Source: Betaproteobacteria bacterium TMED156 (GTDB lineage Bacteria > Pseudomonadota > Gammaproteobacteria > Burkholderiales > Burkholderiaceae_A). From it: 8,690 nucleotides of DNA. The position numbers and the translations under genes were made by a program. Shown here one piece after another: positions 1 through 5,497 of this stretch. Position 1 is the stretch's first letter. Every line of letters starts with the position of its first letter. The stretch lies in assembly GCA_002171155.1 (NCBI GenBank), contig NHHF01000004.1:1-8690 (forward strand), in the 5' to 3' direction. The notes below the pieces were generated by a model, which was given only the letters and a program-made list of their open reading frames with translations, was not told the DNA's origin and ran no database searches.

Positions 1-282
1 TGGTTATCAAAAGAAATTTTTATATCTGGTATTTATGTATCAAGAGTCATTTTAAACCCTAAACTTAAAATTTCTCCTAAACTTGATCTTATTCCGATGA
101 GCCAGTCAACTGACGTTGGTAAGACAACTTACGCTAACTCAATTACGCTCACACCAGGAACACTCTCAATTGAAATTAAGAAAAATTACATATTAGTTCA
201 CGCCTTGGAAGCAAGTTCATTAGATCATCTTAAAGAAGGGTTGATGGATAAAAAAGTAAGAGATTTCGAAAGAGTTTTGTAA
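1..282 (+). CDS. mnhE: Mrp cation/H+ antiporter subunit E, C-terminal part (5' end outside window)
   Basis: Small inner-membrane subunit of the Mrp (Mnh/Pha) monovalent cation/proton antiporter (MNHE family). Frame 1 is open from the first base to TAA at 280-282, giving 93 residues that begin WLSKEIFISGIYV. MnhE proteins are usually about 160 residues, so the N-terminal membrane helices lie left of the window. The visible part is the cytosolic domain and carries the family signature: a W-x-x-K-E-I start, the V-x-R-x-I-L-x-P-K-L stretch, then YANSITLTPGTLSIE and ILVHALEA. An internal ATG at 97 is not the true start, because conserved MnhE sequence continues upstream of it. It is the first visible gene of the operon. 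Its stop codon directly touches the mnhF start. Family assignment is firm. Confidence 0.95.
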   Translation, partial: WLSKEIFISGIYVSRVILNPKLKISPKLDLIPMSQSTDVGKTTYANSITLTPGTLSIEIKKNYILVHALEASSLDHLKEGLMDKKVRDFERVL

Positions 283-561
283 TTGTTAACTTTTGTTTCT
301 ATTTCTCTTTTAGTTGCCCTTACAATTACTGTTTACTTAGCAGTAATTGGTGAAACTATTTTTCATAAAATTCAAGCAGTGAACATTGCTGGAACCATTG
401 CAGTACTTTTAATAACTGTTTTTGGTTTTCTTACCAATAGACCTGAGTTTCTTGATCTTGCATTGGTTTATGGTTTACTTAATGTTATTGGAACTTTTGC
501 TGTTTTGAAATTCTTCAGATTCGGAAAGCTGGGAGAAGAGATTAAAGATGAGGATCAGTAA
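283..561 (+). CDS. mnhF: Mrp cation/H+ antiporter subunit F
   Basis: Small integral membrane subunit of the Mrp antiporter (MrpF/PhaF family), 92 residues, the usual size. Three hydrophobic helices are visible (about residues 3-22, 36-50, 58-78). The conserved acidic residue of helix 3 is present (D58 in EFLDLALVYGLLN), followed by GTFAVLKFFRFG. The family's loop after helix 1, usually GPTxxDR, is changed here to GETIFHK (residues 23-29). The start is TTG at 283, directly after the mnhE TAA and in the same frame. No ATG, GTG or further TTG occurs near the N-terminus, so TTG is the only ordinary choice. An AGAG at 271-274 could act as a weak ribosome binding site, 8 bases before the start. Six bases separate its stop from mnhG. 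Confidence 0.92.
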   Translation: MLTFVSISLLVALTITVYLAVIGETIFHKIQAVNIAGTIAVLLITVFGFLTNRPEFLDLALVYGLLNVIGTFAVLKFFRFGKLGEEIKDEDQ

Positions 562-567
562 TAGAAA

Positions 568-879
568 ATGACCTTTGCAATTGACATTCTAAGTGCTTTT
601 TTTTTACTTCTAGGTGGAGTTTTTGTTCTAATTGGATCAATTGGAATTTTTAGAATGCCAGATTTTTTTACTAAATTACATGCTGCTAGTCTTATTGAAA
701 CTCTTGGAACGGGATTTATTTTACTAGGATTAATCATTGAAGCTGGATATACGTTAATTTCAATAAAATTGATCTTTATTGGTTTGTTAATGTTATTTAC
801 TGGCCCTACTGCCACTCATTCATTAGCAAGGGCTGCAATAATTAGAGGAATAGGCAGTAAAAAAGAAAAGAAGGAATAA
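568..879 (+). CDS. mnhG: Mrp cation/H+ antiporter subunit G
   Basis: Small inner-membrane subunit of the Mrp antiporter (PhaG/MnhG/YufB family), 103 residues, a normal length. Three hydrophobic helices are visible (about residues 4-27, 44-58, 62-80). The family signature is clear: GIFRMPDFFTKLHAA (residues 26-40) and then ETLGTGFILLG, with a TGPTATHSLARAA block (78-90) near the end that corresponds to the usual (S/G)P-x-x-x-H-x-L-x-R-A-A. The tail is short and lysine-rich (GSKKEKKE). The ATG at 568 comes 6 bases after the mnhF stop, consistent with translational coupling. The purine-rich 3' end of this gene also contains the best Shine-Dalgarno-like sequence for the following gene. Confidence 0.95.
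   Translation: MTFAIDILSAFFLLLGGVFVLIGSIGIFRMPDFFTKLHAASLIETLGTGFILLGLIIEAGYTLISIKLIFIGLLMLFTGPTATHSLARAAIIRGIGSKKEKKE
871..876 (+). promoter_or_regulatory. Shine-Dalgarno-like AAGGAA before the MbhD/E gene
   Basis: AAGGAA, preceded by AAAAG, lies in the last codons of mnhG. It is the best ribosome-binding-like sequence upstream of the next gene, but it is about 30 bases from the TTG at 906, which is too far. It is 5 bases from an in-frame ATA at 882. The reading frame is open from 861 (in-frame TAA at 858-860) and contains no ATG, GTG or TTG before 906. This raises the possibility of a rare start codon upstream. The role is inferred from sequence only. Confidence 0.35.
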
Positions 880-905
880 TCATAGAATCAATAATTAATA
901 CTACT

Positions 906-1427
906 TTGCTTATACTCATGGCAATTACAGTTTTGTCAGTAGCTGGATTAAAAAATTTATTTTCTGCTGTAATATTAAGTAGTTTATACAGTTTTTTAAT
1001 GGCAACTGTATTTGTAACTCTTGATGCAGTTGATGTGGCTATGACAGAAGCATCAGTTGGTGCAGGGATTTCAACAGTATTGTTTTTGAGTTCACTTTAC
1101 CTGATAAATAAAAATGAGATTAAACCTTTAAAAAAGTCTATTTTCCCTCTGTTGCTGTCACTTTTTATCAGCTTATTTCTTATTTGGGGCATATATGGTT
1201 TACCAGACTTTGGGGACCCAAATGCAATAATACACCAGCACGTCGCACCTAGATATTTAGAGGATGGTTCAATGGAAACGGGTGTGCCAAATATTGTGAC
1301 AGCTATATTAGCAAGCTACAGAGGTTTTGACACTCTTGGAGAAGTAATTGTAATTTTCACAGCTGGAGTTGGTCTTATGGTTTTATTGAGAAAAAATAAA
1401 GAAAATAAAAATTCTAATGAAAAATGA
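906..1427 (+). CDS. Fused MbhD + MbhE subunit (DUF4040), equal to the C-terminal part of MrpA
   Basis: Membrane protein of 173 residues that supplies, as a separate gene, the C-terminal domains normally fused to the large MrpA antiporter subunit. Residues 1-65 are the MbhD/DUF4040 part: two helices with LDAVDVAMTEASVGAGIST at 39-57, the classic D-V-A-x-T-E-A-x-V-G-A-G motif. Residues 78-97 form another helix. The MbhE part follows, with PNIVTAILASYRGFDTLGE (128-146) and a last helix at 147-161. The family counts as part of the ion path through its conserved acidic residues (D43, E48, D142, E145). The start is uncertain: TTG at 906 has no nearby ribosome binding site, the next ATG is at 918, and the frame is open upstream through codons IESIINTT that could complete the first helix. 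The end overlaps mnhB by 11 bases. Confidence 0.88.
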   Translation: MLILMAITVLSVAGLKNLFSAVILSSLYSFLMATVFVTLDAVDVAMTEASVGAGISTVLFLSSLYLINKNEIKPLKKSIFPLLLSLFISLFLIWGIYGLPDFGDPNAIIHQHVAPRYLEDGSMETGVPNIVTAILASYRGFDTLGEVIVIFTAGVGLMVLLRKNKENKNSNEK

Positions 1428-1836
1428 TCCGATTCCAAGAGTAGTTGCTAAGATATTTATTCCTTTTATTTTAGTTTTTTCACTTTATGTACAATTTCAT
1501 GGTGATTTTGGTCCAGGTGGGGGTTTTCAGGCAGGAGTAATTTTTTCTGGAGGAATTATTTTATATTCTTTAATTTTTGGTGTTTCAGACGCACAGAAAC
1601 TTTTGCCACCTACCCTTGTAGAGATTTTTTCTGCATTGGGAGTTTTGTTGTATTCTGGAGTTGGAATTATTTGTATGTTTTTAGGGGGTGAATTTCTAAA
1701 CTATTCAGTTTTGTCTTCAGATAGTGTGGCAGGACAACATTTGGGAATTCTTCTAATTGAATTTGGAGTTTTTATTACTGTTGCAAGTGTAATGTTAAAG
1801 CTATTCTATCTTTTTGCTTCAAGAGCCAAAAAGTGA
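1417..1836 (+). CDS. mnhB: Mrp cation/H+ antiporter subunit B
   Basis: Inner-membrane subunit of the Mrp antiporter (MnhB family; equivalent to MbhF of archaeal Mbh complexes), 139 residues and about four helices (residues 10-27, 38-54, 68-88, 107-134). The hallmark GPGGGFQAG sits at residues 32-40 just after HGDF, and the last helix carries the conserved acidic position in GILLIEFGV (E115). The ATG at 1417 lies inside the 3' end of the preceding gene, whose stop TGA is at 1425-1427. This 11-base overlap suggests coupled translation. Another ATG at 1424 is in the wrong frame. The end overlaps the mnhC GTG start. Confidence 0.95.
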   Translation: MKNDPIPRVVAKIFIPFILVFSLYVQFHGDFGPGGGFQAGVIFSGGIILYSLIFGVSDAQKLLPPTLVEIFSALGVLLYSGVGIICMFLGGEFLNYSVLSSDSVAGQHLGILLIEFGVFITVASVMLKLFYLFASRAKK

Positions 1837-2195
1837 TTACGGATTATCTATCTCATATTAATTATATAGTAGCTGTTATTTTGCTTGTAACAGGCCTTTT
1901 TATTGTTATATCTAAAGGAAATCTTATAAAGAAGTTGATTGGACTTAGTATATTTCAAACTTCCGTTTACTTAATTTACATAGCACCTGGTAAAGTTTTG
2001 GGTGGCACGCCCCCAATTATATCTGCAGAATTTTTGGTTTATTCAAATCCTCTTCCGCATGTTTTGATTCTTACTGCAATAGTTGTTGGTGTTGCCACAT
2101 TATCCTTAGGACTAGCTTTAGCTATAAGGATTAATGAGGAATACGGAACTGTCGAGGAAGAAGAAATTGAAAAAATCGAAACGGAATCTATTTGA
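1833..2195 (+). CDS. mnhC: Mrp cation/H+ antiporter subunit C (NuoK-like)
   Basis: Subunit C of the Mrp antiporter, a homologue of complex I NuoK (Oxidored_q2 family), 120 residues with three helices (about 9-26, 34-50, 76-98). The strongest motif is NPLPHVLILTAIVVGVA (72-88), matching the family pattern D/N-P-L-P-Q-A-L-V-L-T-A-I-V-I. The Gln after the second Pro is His here (H76). The GTG start at 1833 overlaps the mnhB stop as GTGA, with AAGAG at 1821-1825 as a weak ribosome binding site. The C-terminus is a very acidic tail (residues 102-118, eight Glu), probably on the cytosolic face. The stop overlaps the next TTG start as TTGA. Confidence 0.94.
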   Translation: MITDYLSHINYIVAVILLVTGLFIVISKGNLIKKLIGLSIFQTSVYLIYIAPGKVLGGTPPIISAEFLVYSNPLPHVLILTAIVVGVATLSLGLALAIRINEEYGTVEEEEIEKIETESI

Positions 2196-3670
2196 ATATT
2201 ATTCTCATTAATGCACCTGCTTTACAGGTGCTACTTCCATTACTAACTGCTCCAATTTTTTTGTTAATTAGATTACCTGTTTTAACTTGGTATGTTGCAT
2301 TGTTAGTTTCTTGGCTTACTTTTGGTGTTTCCCTTTTAATTTTTATTGAAATACAAAATATCGAGTATATTTCATACTCAATGGGTGGATGGGATCCACC
2401 GTGGGGGATCGAATACAGAGTTGATAGATTAAACTCTTTTTTATTGCTGATTATTTCAACTCTAAGCGCTTTCATAGTTACTTACGGTGGAAGTAGTGTT
2501 GCGAAAGAAATACCTTATGAAAAACATTATCTTTTTTGGACTTCATATCTACTCTGCCTTGCGGGTCTTCTTGGTGTAACCATAACAGGTGATGCTTTTA
2601 ACATATTTGTATTTTTAGAAATTTCTTCTTTGGCTACATATATTTTGATTGCAATGGGCAATGACAGGAAAGCACTTATTGCATCATATAGATACTTAAT
2701 ATTAGGAACTATTGGAGCAACATTTATTGTTCTTGGTGTTGGACTATTATATTCATTAACTGGTTCGCTCAATCTTTTTGATATTTCAAATAGAATTGGT
2801 GAAAGTACCGACAGCAAGACTAAATTAGCTGCTCTCTCTTTTCTATTGGTTGGCATTTCATTAAAATCAGCTTTATTTCCACTTCATGCTTGGTTACCAA
2901 ATGCATATACATTTTCGCCCTCAGTTGCCTCAACTTTTTTAGCTGCTACTTCGACAAAGGTCGGTATTTATTTACTAATAAGATTTTGTTTTGATATTTT
3001 TGCTGCTGATGAAACTTTTAGTAAAATTGGTGCAAATCATATTCTGATGTTCCTGTCAATTTTAGCGATTTTATATGGATCTGTAGCAGCAATATACGAG
3101 ACAAACCTTAAAAAATTATTTGCCTATTCAAGTGTCTCTCAGATAGGTTTTATTACTCTAGCTCTATCCCTCATTTCTGCATCCGGCTTAGCTGCTGGAT
3201 TAATCCATATGGCTAATCATGCAATTACTAAAGGATCTGTTTTTTTAATTTTAGGTTGCTTAACATTAATTTACGGAAATGTAACAATTACAACCATACA
3301 GGGACTTGGAAGAACAAAGCCTTTTTTGGCATTTGGAATTGTTATAACTGGTCTTAGTTTAATTGGTATTCCTGGAACAGTTGGTTTCATCAGTAAGTGG
3401 ACATTAGTTTTAGCTATTATTGAAAAAGGATGGTATTGGCTTGCATTGTTAACTTTAATTTGTTCATTGGTAACGATAATTTATATTTGGAAATTGATAG
3501 AAACTATTTATTTTTCAAAACCCGCAGTAGTTGAAGAGTCAAAAAAAATTATTCCTTTTACAATGAGTTTCGTTACATTTTGTTTGGTTTTTTCGTGCAT
3601 AATTCTAGGTTTGATACCTACGGTAATAATTGAAGCTGCTGATTCCGCCTCACAAACATTAATCAAATAA
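2192..3670 (+). CDS. mnhD: Mrp cation/H+ antiporter subunit D (NuoL/M/N-type ion transporter)
   Basis: Large ion-translocating subunit of the Mrp complex, 492 residues, the normal MrpD length, in the Proton_antipo_M family shared with complex I NuoL/M/N. About 14 membrane helices can be traced. The residues that form the proton path in this superfamily are all visible: Glu of TM5 (E143 in FVFLEISSLATYI), Lys of TM7 (K225 in ISLKSALFPLHAWLPNA), Lys of TM8 (K256 in STKVGIY), His/Lys of the broken helix region (H343, K347 in ANHAITKGS) and Lys of TM12 (K402 in VGFISKW). The start is TTG at 2192, overlapping the mnhC stop as TTGA, with GGA at 2183-2185 as a weak ribosome binding site. It is the first of three related large subunits in this operon, and on its residues it should be a competent transporter. 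Confidence 0.93.
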   Translation: MNIILINAPALQVLLPLLTAPIFLLIRLPVLTWYVALLVSWLTFGVSLLIFIEIQNIEYISYSMGGWDPPWGIEYRVDRLNSFLLLIISTLSAFIVTYGGSSVAKEIPYEKHYLFWTSYLLCLAGLLGVTITGDAFNIFVFLEISSLATYILIAMGNDRKALIASYRYLILGTIGATFIVLGVGLLYSLTGSLNLFDISNRIGESTDSKTKLAALSFLLVGISLKSALFPLHAWLPNAYTFSPSVASTFLAATSTKVGIYLLIRFCFDIFAADETFSKIGANHILMFLSILAILYGSVAAIYETNLKKLFAYSSVSQIGFITLALSLISASGLAAGLIHMANHAITKGSVFLILGCLTLIYGNVTITTIQGLGRTKPFLAFGIVITGLSLIGIPGTVGFISKWTLVLAIIEKGWYWLALLTLICSLVTIIYIWKLIETIYFSKPAVVEESKKIIPFTMSFVTFCLVFSCIILGLIPTVIIEAADSASQTLIK

Positions 3671-3689
3671 TTAAAATTAACTTAACTTT

Positions 3690-5231
3690 TTGAAATTTAT
3701 GTTCTCCTTAATAAGTCTAAATTTACTTCCTGAAGATTTAATATCGTTTGCTTTGCTTACACCCTTGATCGGAATTCTAGGAATTTTATTGTTTAGAAAA
3801 TTTAAGAATCTTCGAGAATTAGTTACTCTATTTTCTTCAAGCTTTCTTTTTGTACTTGTGTTGAATATATACGATCTTGTAAATTCTGGTGAATTTCCAA
3901 GTTTGGTACTTTTTGAGATATTTCCAAGTCTAAGAATTGGTTTCACTGTTGAACCTCTTGGGATAATATTTGGTTTAGTTGCATCTGGTTTGTGGATAAT
4001 TAATTCTGTTTATTCCATTGGGTATATGAGAGCTAACAGTGAGTCAAATCAAACTAGATTTTACATATGTTTCGCATTAGCAATTTTTAGTGCATTAGGA
4101 ATAGCTTTTTCTTCTAATTTACTAACTTTTTTTCTCTTTTACGAAATTTTAACAATTTGTACTTATCCCCTTGTTACTCATTCTGGAAGTAGTGTAGCAA
4201 AAACTGGAGGCAGAATATATTTAACTTTTTTATTGGGAACGTCAATTTGTTTCTTACTTTTAGGAATTATTTCAGTATGGGATATAGCTGGAACCCTTGA
4301 CTTTACTCTGGGTGGTGTAATCCCTAGCAACTACGGTTCATTAGAAATAAGTATATTACTCGTCCTTTTTGTCTTTGGTATTGGTAAAGCCGCACTTATG
4401 CCATTTCATTTCTGGTTGCCAGCAGCAATGGTAGCACCAACTCCCGTTTCAGCTTTACTTCATGCAGTAGCTGTTGTTAAAGCCGGAGTTTTTGGAATTA
4501 TAAAAGTAATATTATACATATTTGGCACGGAAACTCTCTCAGTTACATTCGGAGCCAATCTTATTTCATTTCTTGCATGTTCATCTATTGTAATTGCATC
4601 TGTAGTTGCTCTAAAAGCTGATAATTTAAAAAAGAGACTTGCTTACTCAACTGTTAGTCAACTTTCTTATGTAATTCTTGCAATTTCAATTCTAAACCCA
4701 CTTGCGGTTGTTGCAGCTGTGTTTCATTTAGTTGCACATGCATTTGGAAAAATTACCCTTTTCTTTGCAGCAGGGTCCCTTTATACAACCCTTCATAAAA
4801 CTGAGGTAAGTGAACTTAACGGAGTAGGTAAACAAATGCCGATAACAATGATTGCATTTTCAATTGGAGTTTTAACAATGATTGGTTTACCGTTTACTGG
4901 GGGTTTTATTAGTAAATGGTATCTATTATCTGGAGCAATCATTGAGAAATATTGGTTTATTTTAATTGTAATTTTGATTAGTACTCTTTTAAATGTAGCA
5001 TATTTTATTCCAATAATTTATAGAGCATTTTTTTTGTCTCCTATAACTGAGGAGGTTTTATCTGAAGAATTGGACAGCAAACAGTCTTATGATCATATTC
5101 GATACAAGTTTAATTTTGAAGCACCTGCATCTATTTTGGTAGCACTTATTACAACCAGTATGTGTTCTATATTTTTATTCCTCTTTCCAGAGACTATAGT
5201 AAAAATGGCACTTCAATTAAATGGAGCATAA
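3690..5231 (+). CDS. Second NuoL/MrpA/MrpD-type antiporter subunit of the Mrp operon
   Basis: Proton_antipo_M family membrane protein, 513 residues, about 14 helices. Key residues are present: Glu of TM5 (E152 in FLFYEILTICTYPLV), Lys of TM7 (K233 in GIGKAALMPFHFWLPAA), Lys of TM8 (K264 in VVKAGVF), H350/K354 (VAHAFGKITLFF) and Lys of TM12 (K409 in GGFISKW). The block APTPVSALLHAVAVVKAG (249-266) is the NuoL/MrpA version of this region, unlike the preceding gene, so this protein may stand in for the missing N-terminal half of MrpA. That is inference. It starts 19 bases after the previous gene at TTG 3690, with ATG 3699 (Met4) as an alternative. Neither has a visible Shine-Dalgarno, and an in-frame stop at 3678 limits extension. 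It ends 2 bases before the small membrane gene. Confidence 0.9.
   Translation: MKFMFSLISLNLLPEDLISFALLTPLIGILGILLFRKFKNLRELVTLFSSSFLFVLVLNIYDLVNSGEFPSLVLFEIFPSLRIGFTVEPLGIIFGLVASGLWIINSVYSIGYMRANSESNQTRFYICFALAIFSALGIAFSSNLLTFFLFYEILTICTYPLVTHSGSSVAKTGGRIYLTFLLGTSICFLLLGIISVWDIAGTLDFTLGGVIPSNYGSLEISILLVLFVFGIGKAALMPFHFWLPAAMVAPTPVSALLHAVAVVKAGVFGIIKVILYIFGTETLSVTFGANLISFLACSSIVIASVVALKADNLKKRLAYSTVSQLSYVILAISILNPLAVVAAVFHLVAHAFGKITLFFAAGSLYTTLHKTEVSELNGVGKQMPITMIAFSIGVLTMIGLPFTGGFISKWYLLSGAIIEKYWFILIVILISTLLNVAYFIPIIYRAFFLSPITEEVLSEELDSKQSYDHIRYKFNFEAPASILVALITTSMCSIFLFLFPETIVKMALQLNGA
5223..5226 (+). promoter_or_regulatory. Ribosome binding site GGAG deciding the start of the small membrane gene
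   Basis: GGAG lies in the last codons of the preceding antiporter gene, 7 bases before the ATG at 5234. It is the clearest Shine-Dalgarno in the window. It fixes the start of the small gene at 5234 and argues against an in-frame ATG at 5162, which would lie 70 bases inside the upstream coding region. Confidence 0.6.
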
Positions 5232-5233
5232 AT

Positions 5234-5497
5234 ATGAAAAAACATTGGTTGACAAAGAAAGAAAATATAAAAAAATTATGGATCCTAATGATTATAATTT
5301 TATTTTTAACAATAATTATTCAAATCATCTTTCCAGTTCATGGACATTTTGAAATAGAAGAATCATTTGCATTTGCGTCTTGGTTTGGTTTTTTTTCCTG
5401 CATTTTAATGATCATCATTGCCAAGATTTTAGGGTTATTAATTAAACGACCTGAAAATTATTACAATAAAAATAATAAAATTGAGATTGATCAATGA
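5234..5497 (+). CDS. Small two-helix membrane protein of the Mrp operon, function unknown
   Basis: An 87-residue protein that I cannot assign to a named Mrp subunit. It has a lysine-rich N-terminus (MKKHWLTKKENIKK), a first membrane helix at about 14-34, a short loop with HGHFEIEES (36-44), a second helix at about 46-70, and a KRPENYY motif (71-77) followed by an Asn/Lys/acidic tail. The first helix followed by positive residues at both ends leaves topology uncertain. I recall similar small proteins ending in KR(P/K)-x-x-YY beside antiporter subunits in other proteobacterial operons, but that could not be checked here. The ATG at 5234 is 2 bases after the upstream stop and has a good GGAG. 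The stop overlaps the next start as ATGA. This tight coupling supports a role as accessory or assembly subunit of the complex, which is inference. Confidence 0.85.
   Translation: MKKHWLTKKENIKKLWILMIIILFLTIIIQIIFPVHGHFEIEESFAFASWFGFFSCILMIIIAKILGLLIKRPENYYNKNNKIEIDQ

Noticed and set aside
555..815. Minus-strand open frame of 86 codons opposite mnhG
   Set aside because: It lies wholly over the clearly conserved mnhG gene. Its translation shows no family features and has the composition expected of the reverse strand of membrane-protein codons.
2188..2856. Two minus-strand open frames opposite mnhD (2188-2475 and 2527-2856)
   Set aside because: Both are antisense to conserved transporter helices, lack recognisable domains or ribosome binding sites, and fit shadow frames.
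3671..3689. Possible promoter or terminator in the AT-rich gap between mnhD and the second large subunit
   Set aside because: Only 19 AT-rich bases with no hairpin and no room for a full promoter. It is best read as an operon spacer.
3677..3946. Minus-strand open frame opposite the start of the second large subunit
   Set aside because: Antisense to a real gene, basic low-complexity composition, no supporting signals.
5162..5233. Longer start at ATG 5162 for the small membrane gene
   Set aside because: The extra 24 residues would sit entirely inside the preceding coding region and lack a ribosome binding site, whereas ATG 5234 has GGAG at a good distance.
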